Of a stretch of 51,428 nucleotides of DNA, positions 9,712 to 17,930 are shown in pieces. The notes below the pieces were generated by a model. It was not told the DNA's origin and made no database searches. It was given only the letters and a program-made list of their open reading frames with translations. The stretch is from Dysgonomonas sp. Marseille-P4677 (GTDB lineage Bacteria > Bacteroidota > Bacteroidia > Bacteroidales > Dysgonomonadaceae), in the NCBI RefSeq assembly GCF_016652235.1, contig NZ_JAEPKU010000015.1:1-51428 (forward strand), read 5' to 3'. Positions within the stretch are counted from its first letter, which is position 1. Each line of letters starts with the position of its first letter. A program made the position numbers and the translations under genes.

Positions 9712-11037
9712 AAACAGAGTAGCAAAATATGGATATGGTGTAATGATAATCCTATAAAAACGATTATCATCATAGGTGTATTCATACGTATTATAATTGC
9801 AATTTTGTATGGACATATTACCTTATATCCCGATAGTAAAGATTACATCAATTTAGCAGAACGCCTGTTGAATTTCGATTTAGCAGGTTATCAAGGAGAA
9901 AGACCTCCGGGTTATCCCCTATTTCTATCTATCAATGGTATATCTAATATTATCACAGTACTACTCCAATCAGCAATGGGCGTATGTACGCTAATATTTG
10001 CCTATAAGACTCTAATATTAGGCGGAGCAAAACGGCAATTAGCATTAACCATTACATTAATTCTGGCATGTTATCTGCCATCTATTTTTTTTGAGTTCGC
10101 AATTCTTACCGAAAGTCTCACTTTACTAATTATAACACTTATATTCTATATATTCTTTGGCATTATACAGAATGATAAATCTGAAACGAAACATTATATA
10201 TGGTTAGCCTTGCTATGTGGATATCTGGTTATGATAAAAATGTTTTACATATATCTTGCTTGCTTATTGTTTATGATATTAATATTTCACAATCATAAGT
10301 CAATAAAAACGATTATCAGTAAATATCTTTTAGTCATAATTATTCCTATATCCATTTTTCTTGGCTGGTCTTATGTAAACAAAATAAATACAGGATACTT
10401 TACATCCTCCACTTTTTATGGTTTCAATATTGCTCAAAACTGTGTTTGGTTCTCAGAAAACACAACACCCGAATATCAAGAAATAGGAGACATCTATGCA
10501 AGCTACAGATATGATGATCCTAAAGAAAAAGAAGTTGCGATGACTATTTGGGAAGCTTACCCTGAATTAGTAGCAAAAACAGATTTATCTTTTCCCGACT
10601 TGTCAAAAAAATTATATGACTACAGCATTGCTACAATTAAGAAGAACCCTATTAAATACTTGGAACAAGTCTCTATTTCGTGGCGCGACTTTTGGAAAAC
10701 ATCTCTTTATTGGGAAGCTTATAGTTTTTCTGTACCTCAGGCTAGCAATGTCATTCTCTATATTTGCTATATGGAACGAGTATTGTTACAACTTGTGAAA
10801 ATGATTTTCGTTCTATTGATTCCATATAATATTTTTATTGCCTTTAGACGAAAAGTAATCGCGCCCCCTATGATTATAACAATTGTAGTCTTTGCAGCAT
10901 CAATACTTCAAGCCTTTGCCACATACGGCACAAACTCCCGATTCAGCTACCCATTCGAGATTCTAATGATAACATCTGTCATAATTAATATTTTAGAATA
11001 TACCAGATATAGGTCAAAACAAAAAGCTACATCTTGA
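9709..11037 (+). CDS. GT39-like membrane glycosyltransferase
   Basis: A 442-residue polytopic membrane protein with about ten hydrophobic segments. Just after the first helix is an acidic loop, YPDSKDYINLAERL, followed by GERPPGYPLFLSI. This is the arrangement of GT39/ArnT/PMT-type enzymes, which use a polyprenyl-phosphate sugar donor on the periplasmic face. Donor and acceptor are unknown. The start is taken as TTG at 9709: the frame is open back to a TAG at 9667-9669, but no ATG exists in frame before the first helix. The start codon lies in an inverted repeat. The gene is monocistronic, between divergent HerA and convergent tyrA. Confidence 0.75.
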   Translation: MKQSSKIWIWCNDNPIKTIIIIGVFIRIIIAILYGHITLYPDSKDYINLAERLLNFDLAGYQGERPPGYPLFLSINGISNIITVLLQSAMGVCTLIFAYKTLILGGAKRQLALTITLILACYLPSIFFEFAILTESLTLLIITLIFYIFFGIIQNDKSETKHYIWLALLCGYLVMIKMFYIYLACLLFMILIFHNHKSIKTIISKYLLVIIIPISIFLGWSYVNKINTGYFTSSTFYGFNIAQNCVWFSENTTPEYQEIGDIYASYRYDDPKEKEVAMTIWEAYPELVAKTDLSFPDLSKKLYDYSIATIKKNPIKYLEQVSISWRDFWKTSLYWEAYSFSVPQASNVILYICYMERVLLQLVKMIFVLLIPYNIFIAFRRKVIAPPMIITIVVFAASILQAFATYGTNSRFSYPFEILMITSVIINILEYTRYRSKQKATS

Positions 11038-11056
11038 ACTATCAAAATGCAGCTTT
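11023..11056. terminator. Imperfect hairpin between convergent genes, possible terminator
   Basis: AAAGCTACAT (11023-11032) and ATGCAGCTTT (11047-11056) pair with one mismatch, which becomes a G-U pair when read leftward. It overlaps the last codons of the GT39-like gene. T-runs are short, so it is a weak candidate. Confidence 0.35.
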
Positions 11057-11081
11057 ACTCTTTATTCTTAATAAGATTACT

Positions 11082-11873
11082 TTACTTATCCAACTCTTTA
11101 TCTGCAATATTCTGTCTGGCTTTAGTCAGAAATTGTAACATAGCAGTACTATCTTTGTTCTCTATTATCTCTAAAAGTAATTTAAGCTCTTTACGAATGC
11201 CTTCTACCTGTGCAGGTGTGTATGGATTGAATAATATTTCGGTCAACAAGTAATCATCTTCGGAAAGCAATCCTTTAGCAATATCCATATGACGCTTAAA
11301 TGTTGTGCCCGGAGCTTCCTGATGTTTCATTACCGAAGTAAAGACAAGAGTAGAAGCAAAAGGAATAGAAAGAGAATACGCAATAGTCTCGTCATGCTCT
11401 TCAAAGGTGTATTCAAATACTCTCAGGTTGAGGCTATTATATAAATTTAAGAAAAACTCTTTTCCTTTAGGGCTTGATTCTGATATGACAATAGCACTTT
11501 GAGTGCTCAGATTGCGTAAATCTGCAAAAGTAGGGCCAAACATAGGATGTGATGAAGCAAACGGTTGGTCTACTGTTGCATAAAATTCTTTCAACCCTGT
11601 TTTCACAGATGCAATATCAGAGATTATACAATCTTTACTAATATAAGGCAATATCGTTTTAAAAGCATCAATCGTATACTTTACCGTAGCTGCATTGATA
11701 ACCAACTCCGGATTGAAATCGGCAATCTCCCTTGGATCACTCATCCGTACTGTATTGTATATAAATCTCAACTTTTGAGGGTCTACATCAAATACAGCCA
11801 GTTCGTGATCGAAACTTAAAACATCGCCAAAAAAAGATCCCATTTTTCCGGCACCGAGTATCAAAATTCTCAT
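11082..11873 (-). CDS. tyrA: Prephenate dehydrogenase
   Basis: A 263-residue enzyme that oxidises and decarboxylates prephenate to 4-hydroxyphenylpyruvate, the tyrosine branch point. The N-terminal Rossmann motif is ILGAGKMGSFFGDVL (residues 4-18), with an acidic residue in AVFDVDP for NAD binding. The family motifs IISDIASVKTGL, FASSHPMFGPT and the helical C-terminal dimerisation half are present. It has no ACT domain, so this polypeptide shows no obvious tyrosine feedback site. It is separated by about 15 kb from the pheA-aroF operon with which tyrA is commonly clustered in Bacteroidales (from memory). It has its own candidate promoter. Confidence 0.88.
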   Translation of the reverse strand: MRILILGAGKMGSFFGDVLSFDHELAVFDVDPQKLRFIYNTVRMSDPREIADFNPELVINAATVKYTIDAFKTILPYISKDCIISDIASVKTGLKEFYATVDQPFASSHPMFGPTFADLRNLSTQSAIVISESSPKGKEFFLNLYNSLNLRVFEYTFEEHDETIAYSLSIPFASTLVFTSVMKHQEAPGTTFKRHMDIAKGLLSEDDYLLTEILFNPYTPAQVEGIRKELKLLLEIIENKDSTAMLQFLTKARQNIADKELDK

Positions 11874-11893
11874 ATCTTTTTTATTTTCTGCTG

Positions 11894-11901
11894 CAAAGAT
11901 A
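11894..11901 (-). promoter_or_regulatory. Candidate -7 promoter element for tyrA
   Basis: Leftward reading gives TATCTTTG followed by CAGC, a full match to TAnnTTTG, 20 bases before the tyrA start codon. The leader would be very short, with no room for an attenuator like the one before pheA. The -33 region is poor. Confidence 0.5.
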
Positions 11902-11947
11902 CAAGAATATGAAATAATCTATCATCTTATAAAAAATAATTTACGCC

Positions 11948-13276
11948 TTACAACAAAGTACTAGCAACCTCCGATAAACGGCTTCTCTCCCCTTTCACCA
12001 GATTGACATGAGCAAATAAATCCTGTCCGCTCATTTTATCTATCATATAAGCTAACCCATTAGATTGAGCGTCGAGATATGGAGAATCTATTTGCTGAAG
12101 ATCTCCAGTAAATATCATTTTTGTACCTTCTCCGGCCCGCGTAATAATTGTCTTTATTTCGTGAGGAGTCAGATTTTGAGCCTCATCTATAATACATATC
12201 ATCTCTGACAAACTTCGTCCACGAATATATGCTAATGCTTCTATTTCAAGTTTCTTTGTTTTCTGCATTTCTTCAATATTCCGAGACTCAGATCCTCCGT
12301 AAGGGATATTATTTTTTATAACCAATAAATTATCGAAAAGAGGCTGCATATACGGTGCTATCTTTTGCTTCTCGTCTCCCGGTAAAAACCCTAACTCCTT
12401 GTTGCCTAATGCAACAATAGGCCGAGCTAATAATATCTGATCAAAATCTTCACTCTGTTTAAGCGCCGATGCCAAAGCCAGCAATGTCTTTCCTGTTCCA
12501 GCTTTTCCAGTCAATGCAACCAACTTTATATCCGGATCACATAAAACCTCCATTGCAAATGTTTGCTCTGCATTACGAGGTTGAATTCCGTAAGCAACTT
12601 GCTTATCTATCCGTTTTATCTTATTCGTAAAAGGGTTGTAACGAGCCAAAACACTTTTTCGTCCGTTCTTCATCACAAAACACTCATTGGGTATTACCGG
12701 CGATTCCAAATCAAACTCTTTAATATCTACACCGTCTGCATTTGCATAAAGACTATCGATAAGAGAAGCGTCCATGTCTGTAAAAGTCTTATGCTGCTTT
12801 TCGAAAATAAAAACATCAGCAACCTTATCATTGATATAATCCTCTGCGATAAGGCCAATAGCCCGAGCCTTCATCCTTAGATTAATATCTTTCGTTACAA
12901 GTATTGTTTTATTCTTATCTCTCTCAGATATCTCCAGTACAGCAGATAATATACGATGATCGGGAATTCGTTCGGGAAACATTTGCAAAACTCTTTCTTG
13001 AGCTTTAATCCCTGTTTCCACAAAAAGATTCCCCATACCATTGCCTAAAGAAGTCCCTTTGGTGAAAAGATTATCATCTGTTATGGAGTCTAGCTGGCGT
13101 AGAAATTCACGTGCATTATAATTGATCTGATCATTACCCTTTTTAAATTTATCCAGCTCTTCAAGAACTACTATCGGAAGGTATATATCATTCTCCTCAA
13201 AATTATCTAAACACCTGAAATCGTGCAGTATTACATTTGTATCCAGTACGAAGTTTTTCTTTCTATTTCTGCCCAT
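11948..13276 (-). CDS. PIN-PhoH fusion ATPase
   Basis: A 442-residue protein. The N-terminal PIN domain (about residues 7-140) has FVLDTNVILHD and later acidic residues (SERDKNKTILVTKDINLRMKA), the pattern of a metal-dependent ribonuclease. The C-terminal PhoH domain (about 230-440) has Walker A GKAGTGKT (257-264) and Walker B MICIIDEAQNL. The combination matches the PhoH2/YlaK type, in which an RNA helicase-like ATPase is joined to an RNase. A role in RNA processing or decay is a family-based inference. It is monocistronic or may read toward tyrA, 74 bases downstream, which has its own promoter element. Confidence 0.88.
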   Translation of the reverse strand: MGRNRKKNFVLDTNVILHDFRCLDNFEENDIYLPIVVLEELDKFKKGNDQINYNAREFLRQLDSITDDNLFTKGTSLGNGMGNLFVETGIKAQERVLQMFPERIPDHRILSAVLEISERDKNKTILVTKDINLRMKARAIGLIAEDYINDKVADVFIFEKQHKTFTDMDASLIDSLYANADGVDIKEFDLESPVIPNECFVMKNGRKSVLARYNPFTNKIKRIDKQVAYGIQPRNAEQTFAMEVLCDPDIKLVALTGKAGTGKTLLALASALKQSEDFDQILLARPIVALGNKELGFLPGDEKQKIAPYMQPLFDNLLVIKNNIPYGGSESRNIEEMQKTKKLEIEALAYIRGRSLSEMICIIDEAQNLTPHEIKTIITRAGEGTKMIFTGDLQQIDSPYLDAQSNGLAYMIDKMSGQDLFAHVNLVKGERSRLSEVASTLL

Positions 13277-13354
13277 ACTTATCTTGTTTTATTATATAAC
13301 AATAAATGTAGTCCTTTTGGTTCTCAAGTTACAAATATTATTAAAACAAATCAT

Positions 13355-13362
13355 TACCTTTG
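13355..13362 (+). promoter_or_regulatory. Candidate -7 promoter element for the DUF3868-like gene
   Basis: TACCTTTG followed by CAC is a full match to TAnnTTTG. It would give a 5' untranslated region of about 150 bases before the start at 13520. No convincing TTTG is found at the -33 distance. Confidence 0.5.
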
Positions 13363-13463
13363 CACTTGAAGATATTATGCGGTGTAATTAGACAAGTTAA
13401 GACAAATTAAAATTCAAATTCATTCTAGAAATGAATCTTCTTTTCCTTTATTAATTTTTTACA

Positions 13464-13494
13464 GCATTAATTATTTAAGTGATATAATTAATGC
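13464..13494 (+). promoter_or_regulatory. Leader hairpin upstream of the DUF3868-like gene
   Basis: An 11-bp perfect inverted repeat, GCATTAATTAT (13464-13474) and ATAATTAATGC (13484-13494), with a 9-base loop, ends 25 bases before the start codon and just before AAAAGG. It is flanked by a 10-bp direct repeat TTTTACAGCA (13457-13466 and 13504-13513). A smaller hairpin, ATTCATT/AATGAAT, lies at 13418-13436. It may control translation or mRNA stability. Confidence 0.4.
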
Positions 13495-13519
13495 AAAAGG
13501 TTATTTTACAGCAAAAAAC

Positions 13520-14539
13520 ATGAAAAAGAGAAATATTTTTAACCTCTTGTTGATTCTATTTTGTATTCAACATGGTTTATTCGCTCAGCAAAGCAGCAAA
13601 TATAAGAACGTTGAATACAAGTTCGACCAAAAAGATGTACATGTAAGCATGCATCTATATCTAAGAGATTATTTCATAAACCGGGGAGACTCTTTAACGC
13701 TAACCCCTATTATTAAATCGGAAACCAATACGGCAATCCTTCCCAATATAATTATGATTGGCAACAATTATACATTTTATTGGTCGAATGATAAAAACGT
13801 TTTTCTCAAAGACGGAAATAGTCCCACCTACATTACTTATAGGACGAATATTCCTTATGAGCCATGGATGGAAGACTCCAAGCTAATTATAAAAACAAAT
13901 CTTAACCGAATAGGTGGAGCTGAGCTGTATAATTATACAGAAACTCTAAAAAAAGCTCTTACCGCAGAATACGATCAGCCTATCGGTATTACAACGAACA
14001 GGTCTCCAAATATTACGAATACAGAAACTGCTGATAACCACTCCTTGAAATCTAATATATTTTGTCTAAGATATCCCTATAAGAATGCTATAGAGGTAGC
14101 AAATACTCAAGAACTGAATGATCTGAAAAACATGATGGATTATATAATGGCTAATAAAGAAATTACATTGATCAAAATAGATATCAATGCAATAACCTCT
14201 ATAGACGGCATATATTTCGACAATGAACAACTCACACAGAAACAAGCAACTGTATTTAAGAACTACTTACAACGATCCTATAATATCCCTGAATCTTATT
14301 TTAGGATAAAAGGGAGCAGTGAAGATTGGGATGGCTTAGCCAAATTAGTCGAAGACAGTAATATGCCTTACAAACAAGATGTATTAAATATAATGAGTAA
14401 ATATGGTATTTTTAACGGAAGAGAAAGAGAGTTAATGCTATTAAAAAACGGAGAACCATACATATATATGAAAAATCGAATGTTTTCTCAATCTCAAAAA
14501 ATCGAATGTAAAATTATATATCGTGATATCAAGAAGTAA
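13520..14539 (+). CDS. Secreted DUF3868/OmpA-like protein (fimbria-associated family)
   Basis: A 339-residue protein with a cleavable signal peptide (residues 1-22, ending LFAQ). The N-terminal part (about 30-130) resembles DUF3868: alternating strands and a LTLTPIIKSETNTAILPNII segment. The C-terminal part (about 190-335) has an OmpA-like look, with LTQKQATVFKNYLQRSYNIP, FRIKGSSEDWDGLAKLV and MPYKQDVLNIM. This layout occurs in Bacteroidales genes linked to fimbrillin operons. No fimbrillin, anchor or usher gene is nearby, so it is an orphan here. A cell-surface or periplasmic peptidoglycan-associated role is plausible. The domain assignment is from recalled family patterns. Confidence 0.6.
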   Translation: MKKRNIFNLLLILFCIQHGLFAQQSSKYKNVEYKFDQKDVHVSMHLYLRDYFINRGDSLTLTPIIKSETNTAILPNIIMIGNNYTFYWSNDKNVFLKDGNSPTYITYRTNIPYEPWMEDSKLIIKTNLNRIGGAELYNYTETLKKALTAEYDQPIGITTNRSPNITNTETADNHSLKSNIFCLRYPYKNAIEVANTQELNDLKNMMDYIMANKEITLIKIDINAITSIDGIYFDNEQLTQKQATVFKNYLQRSYNIPESYFRIKGSSEDWDGLAKLVEDSNMPYKQDVLNIMSKYGIFNGRERELMLLKNGEPYIYMKNRMFSQSQKIECKIIYRDIKK

Positions 14540-14552
14540 AATATTAAATATA

Positions 14553-14596
14553 AATAATGAAGTCCTTGTTGACAGATTAACAAGGGCTTCATTATT
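14553..14596 (+). terminator. Hairpin terminator after the DUF3868-like gene
   Basis: An 18-bp stem with one G-U pair: AATAATGAAGTCCTTGTT (14553-14570) and AACAAGGGCTTCATTATT (14579-14596), with an 8-base loop. The following T-run is interrupted (ATTATTTATAAT), but the stem is very stable. Confidence 0.75.
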
Positions 14597-14669
14597 TATA
14601 ATCTCCTAATTAGAACTAGTATTACAAAACTATCTTTACCAAAAATCAAATATAAAAACATAATATTTG

Positions 14670-14677
14670 TATCTTTG
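14670..14677 (+). promoter_or_regulatory. Candidate -7 promoter element for the kdsA operon
   Basis: TATCTTTG matches TAnnTTTG, 124 bases before the kdsA start codon. No -33 TTTG is visible at 18-21 bases upstream. The long leader holds only a weak 6-bp GATCTG/CAGATC hairpin (14700-14725). Confidence 0.4.
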
Positions 14678-14801
14678 ATAAAGATTAAAACCACAAAGCG
14701 ATCTGCTAGCTAAGTATAACAGATCAATATTATTGGTGCTAAATCTTAAATAAGGCTATAATTCTTTTGTATACTCAGAAATTAAAAATACTATTTATAA
14801 T

Positions 14802-15602
14802 ATGGATTTGACTAACCTGAAAAATGATAATTTTTTCCTGCTTGCAGGCCCTTGTGTTATTGAAGGAGAAGAGATGGCTCTTCGCATTGCAGATAAAATA
14901 AAAACTATTACAGATAAACTAAATATCCCGTATGTATTTAAAGGGTCATACAAAAAGGCAAACCGATCTCGTGTTGATTCCTTCACCGGTATAGGGGATG
15001 AGAAGGCTTTAAAAATATTGCAAAAAGTAGGAAAGACCTTTGGTATACCAACGGTTACCGACATACACGAAACTAATGAGGCCGCTATGGCTGCCGAATA
15101 TGTAGATGTACTGCAAATACCTGCATTCTTGTGCCGCCAGACCGACTTACTGATTGCTGCTGCGAAAACCGGGAAAATCGTCAATATAAAAAAAGGTCAA
15201 TTCTTGGCTCCAAACGGAATGAAGTTTGCAGCTCAGAAGGTTGTAGACTCAGGCAATAATAATGTTATCATCACCGATAGAGGAACATCTTTTGGTTATT
15301 CGGATCTTGTTGTTGATTTTCGTGGAATACCCGAAATGAAAGAATTTGGTTTCCCTGTAGTTCTAGATGCTACACATTGTTTGCAAAAGCCCAATCAGGC
15401 ATCAGGTGTTACCGGTGGGCAACCCCAACTGATAGAAACAATGTGTAAAGCCGGTATAGCGACAGGAGTAGATGGCTTATTTATAGAAACACATTTCGAT
15501 CCTGCGCACGCCTTATCCGACGGGGCAAACATGCTTCCTCTAGATCAACTGGAAGGACTGATGGTTAAACTAATTCGGATTAAAGAAGCAATAAAAGAAT
15601 GA
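14802..15602 (+). CDS. kdsA: 3-deoxy-8-phosphooctulonate (KDO-8-P) synthase
   Basis: A 266-residue cytoplasmic enzyme that joins phosphoenolpyruvate and D-arabinose 5-phosphate to give KDO-8-phosphate, a precursor of the inner core of lipopolysaccharide. The N-terminal FLLAGPCVIEGEEMALRIAD, FKGSYKKANRSR and the C-terminal ETHFDPAHALSDGANMLPL are family motifs. In the metal-site region, the first motif residues LAGPCV include Cys, suggesting the metal-dependent class; I did not check all four ligands. It heads a rightward operon and its stop codon overlaps the next start (ATGA). Confidence 0.93.
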   Translation: MDLTNLKNDNFFLLAGPCVIEGEEMALRIADKIKTITDKLNIPYVFKGSYKKANRSRVDSFTGIGDEKALKILQKVGKTFGIPTVTDIHETNEAAMAAEYVDVLQIPAFLCRQTDLLIAAAKTGKIVNIKKGQFLAPNGMKFAAQKVVDSGNNNVIITDRGTSFGYSDLVVDFRGIPEMKEFGFPVVLDATHCLQKPNQASGVTGGQPQLIETMCKAGIATGVDGLFIETHFDPAHALSDGANMLPLDQLEGLMVKLIRIKEAIKE

Positions 15603-16312
15603 AAATAGAAGTCTGCTTCTCCCCTGCTTTATATCCCTATTATACAAGCAACAACGATAAAATTGTCGTTGTTGTAGATATATTCAGAGCCACAACCTCG
15701 ATGTGCGCAGCATTAAAAAATGGTGCAAAATGTATTATACCCGTAGCTTCTATCGAAGAAGCTCAGGATTATAAAGCAAAAGGATATTTGGTCGGTGCAG
15801 AACGAAATGTAAAACGATGTGATTTTGCCGATTTTGGCAATTCTCCGTTCGACTACACACCTGAGAAAGTAAAAGATAAAGAAATCGTCTTTACAACAAC
15901 CAATGGCACACAGGCTATCGAAGCTGCAAATGACGCGCATATTTTAATTATCGGGGCATTTTCAAACATAAGTATTATAGCTGATTTTTGTAATAAGGAA
16001 CAAAAAGATGTAATAGTGCTTTGCTCAGGATGGAATAACCGCTTCAATATAGAAGATACTTTATTTGGAGGAGCTTTGGTTTGGAGACTACTACAAAAAG
16101 GATACTCTATTAGTTCAGATGCAGCTAAAGTAGCTCTTTCTATGTGGATGGAGGCTGAATCCGATGTTCGTGAATACATCAATCGGTCAGAACATATAAA
16201 GCGTCTGGAAGCTAACAATCTGCAAGATTCTGTAAATTATTGCCTGACTGAGGATACCGTAAACCTAGTTCCTATTTACAATAAAGAAACAAAACAAATT
16301 ACGGCTCTCTGA
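15599..16312 (+). CDS. ComB-like 2-phosphosulfolactate phosphatase family protein
   Basis: A 237-residue protein of the ComB family, whose founding member removes phosphate from 2-phosphosulfolactate in coenzyme M synthesis. Characteristic segments are VVVVDIFRATTSMCAAL, FTTTNGTQAIEAA and VLCSGWNNRFNIEDTLFGG. The start overlaps the kdsA stop by 4 bases, so the two are probably translationally coupled. Coenzyme M is not expected in a Bacteroidales cell, and no comA or comC is present in the window. The real substrate is therefore uncertain; a small phosphorylated acid is a guess from the family. Confidence 0.85.
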   Translation: MKIEVCFSPALYPYYTSNNDKIVVVVDIFRATTSMCAALKNGAKCIIPVASIEEAQDYKAKGYLVGAERNVKRCDFADFGNSPFDYTPEKVKDKEIVFTTTNGTQAIEAANDAHILIIGAFSNISIIADFCNKEQKDVIVLCSGWNNRFNIEDTLFGGALVWRLLQKGYSISSDAAKVALSMWMEAESDVREYINRSEHIKRLEANNLQDSVNYCLTEDTVNLVPIYNKETKQITAL

Positions 16313-16318
16313 AATAAT

Positions 16319-16684
16319 ATGGCCGAACATAACGACATAGGAAAAAAAGGAGAAGATACCGCGGTAGATTTTCTACAGAAAGAAGGGTATCAGATAATTG
16401 AACGTAATTGGATAAACGAAAAATACGAAATTGATATTATTGCCCGTAACGAAGAGTATATCGTTTTTGTAGAAGTAAAAACAAGAAGTTCTGATAGGTG
16501 GGGTAATCCAGAAGAGGCAGTTTCTAATAACAAAATAAAAAGAATAGTGGCCGCTGCCGATTTCTACCTCAAAAAATACGACATAGATATGCCAGCCCGT
16601 TTTGACATAATTTCGGCTATATGGACTGGAAAAACTTTTAAAATAGAGCATATCGACGATGCTTTTTTAGCACCTATAAATTAG
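16319..16684 (+). CDS. yraN: YraN / UPF0102 family nuclease-like protein
   Basis: A 121-residue protein of the UPF0102 family with a predicted restriction-endonuclease-like fold. Visible motifs are IGKKGEDTAVDFLQKEGYQI, YEIDIIARNEEYIVFVEVKT and the basic NNKIKRIVAAADFYL. The acidic E/D-x-V-E-V-K pattern corresponds to the PD-(D/E)xK core. The function in vivo is unsettled, with a DNA-processing role often proposed. It follows comB-like by 6 bases. Confidence 0.9.
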   Translation: MAEHNDIGKKGEDTAVDFLQKEGYQIIERNWINEKYEIDIIARNEEYIVFVEVKTRSSDRWGNPEEAVSNNKIKRIVAAADFYLKKYDIDMPARFDIISAIWTGKTFKIEHIDDAFLAPIN

Positions 16685-16689
16685 TCATT

Positions 16690-17064
16690 ATGAATATAGA
16701 AGAAGTTCGCGAAGCTTGTCTTTCCATCAAAGGAGCAACCGAGAGTTTTCCTTTTGGAGAAGATACATTGGTGTATAAAGTAATGGATAAGATGTTTGCA
16801 TACATGGGGCTAGAATCTCGGGATGGTGAATTTTGGCTAAGTCTGAAATGCGACCCGGAAAAAGCCATTGATCTACGCGAATTATATACCGGAATTAGAC
16901 CTGGATATCATTCAAACAAAAAATATTGGAACACAATTGTCATAGAAAGTGATGTTCCCGATAGAATGATTTTAGAACTCATTCAGCATTCAGTAGATGA
17001 AGTAATAAAAAAACTACCTAAGACAAAACAAGCAGAGTATAACAATCAACTTAACGGCTACTAA
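16690..17064 (+). CDS. MmcQ/YjbR family protein
   Basis: A 124-residue protein of the MmcQ/YjbR family. It has the typical start (NIEEVREACLSIKGATESFPF), a central DGEFWLSLKCDPEKAIDLRE and the late PGYHSNKKYWNTIVI. The fold is a CyaY-like DNA-binding-type module by family. The role is unknown. It lies 5 bases after yraN and 7 before birA, so it is co-transcribed. Confidence 0.88.
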   Translation: MNIEEVREACLSIKGATESFPFGEDTLVYKVMDKMFAYMGLESRDGEFWLSLKCDPEKAIDLRELYTGIRPGYHSNKKYWNTIVIESDVPDRMILELIQHSVDEVIKKLPKTKQAEYNNQLNGY

Positions 17065-17071
17065 AACGAAA

Positions 17072-17818
17072 ATGCCTCCAATAATACACCTCATAGAAAC
17101 CGATTCTACAAATAACTATATTAAAAACCTTTTGGTAGAAGAAACCATAGAAGAAGGGACTATTGTATATACAAATTTCCAAACCGCTGGTAAAGGACAA
17201 AGAGGAAACAGTTGGGAATCGGAGAAAGAGAAAAACTTATCATTCAGTATTGTTCTTTACCCCAAAAGAATAAAGGCTAACGAGCAATTCATCTTATCGC
17301 AAATAGTTTCACTTGCAATTGCTGATTATATAAGATTTAGGATCGACAATATACACATCGATGATATTACGATAAAATGGCCAAATGACATATATTGGCA
17401 AGACAAGAAATTATGTGGTATATTAATTGAAAGCACATTGATAAATGATAAAATAGATGTCTCTGTTATAGGTATCGGAATCAATATAAACCAAACTGAA
17501 TTTAGGAGCAATGCTCCAAATCCTATTTCACTGAAGCAAATAACAGGACAGAATTATGATATTCAATATCTGATACAAGATATACAAGATTATATACTTG
17601 ATTATTATACAAGACTACAACAACATAGAGCAGAACTTGCTCTACAATATAAAAATATCCTTTTTCGCAACAATGGTTATCATTTATACAATGATGGAAA
17701 AGCCAATTTTACGGCTAGGATAAAAGATATCAAACCTTCCGGAATACTGGTACTAGAAACTAAAGATGGAGAAGAAAGATGTTTTGCTTTCAAAGAAGTA
17801 AAATATATCCTCTCTTAA
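17072..17818 (+). CDS. birA: Biotin-[acetyl-CoA-carboxylase] ligase
   Basis: A 248-residue enzyme that activates biotin as biotinyl-AMP and attaches it to carboxylase carrier proteins. The adenylate-binding loop is AGKGQRGNSW (a GRGRRGR variant) and the catalytic region is TIKWPNDIYWQDKKLCGILIE; both match BPL_LplA. The C-terminal domain (about residues 200-248) is present. The N-terminal helix-turn-helix of E. coli BirA is missing, so it is a group I ligase without repressor function. It is the last gene of the kdsA operon. Confidence 0.9.
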   Translation: MPPIIHLIETDSTNNYIKNLLVEETIEEGTIVYTNFQTAGKGQRGNSWESEKEKNLSFSIVLYPKRIKANEQFILSQIVSLAIADYIRFRIDNIHIDDITIKWPNDIYWQDKKLCGILIESTLINDKIDVSVIGIGININQTEFRSNAPNPISLKQITGQNYDIQYLIQDIQDYILDYYTRLQQHRAELALQYKNILFRNNGYHLYNDGKANFTARIKDIKPSGILVLETKDGEERCFAFKEVKYILS

Positions 17819-17829
17819 CTTCTCCTAGA

Positions 17830-17843
17830 AATAAGTACTTATT
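17830..17843. repeat. 14-bp perfect palindrome upstream of argR
   Basis: AATAAGTACTTATT is a perfect dyad between birA and the argR promoter. It may be an operator, or simply a chance AT-rich palindrome. No T-run follows, so it is not a terminator. Confidence 0.35.
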
Positions 17844-17874
17844 AAGAATTTAGACTTTTTTATCCTGGAAAAGT

Positions 17875-17904
17875 TTTGAATATGCATATTTATGTATATT
17901 TTTG
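17875..17904 (+). promoter_or_regulatory. argR operon promoter (-33 TTTG, -7 TATTTTTG)
   Basis: TTTG at 17875-17878, an 18-base spacer and TATTTTTG at 17897-17904 match the Bacteroidetes sigma-ABfr promoter closely. Transcription would start near 17911. This is the best two-element promoter in the window along with that of pheA. It is overlapped by ArgR-box-like repeats. Confidence 0.7.
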
Positions 17905-17928
17905 CATCAAAATTGCATATTCATACAT
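17884..17928 (+). promoter_or_regulatory. Putative ArgR operator: two copies of GCATATTyATryAT
   Basis: GCATATTTATGTAT (17884-17897) and GCATATTCATACAT (17915-17928) differ at 3 of 14 positions and start 31 bases apart, about three helical turns. One lies between the -33 and -7 elements and the other runs up to the argR start codon at 17931. The second contains TGCATATTCAT, similar to half of the ARG box (TGAATAWWWATTCA) known in other bacteria. ATATGCATAT (17880-17889) is also a palindrome. Autoregulation is inferred. Confidence 0.5.
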
Positions 17929-17930
17929 AA

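Noticed and set aside
14700-14725. GATCTG/CAGATC hairpin in the kdsA leader as a riboswitch or attenuator
   Set aside because: The stem is only 6 bp, has no T-run and no aptamer-like surroundings.
14795-15184. 129-residue leftward ORF over kdsA
   Set aside because: It is antisense to conserved kdsA codons, with no independent support.
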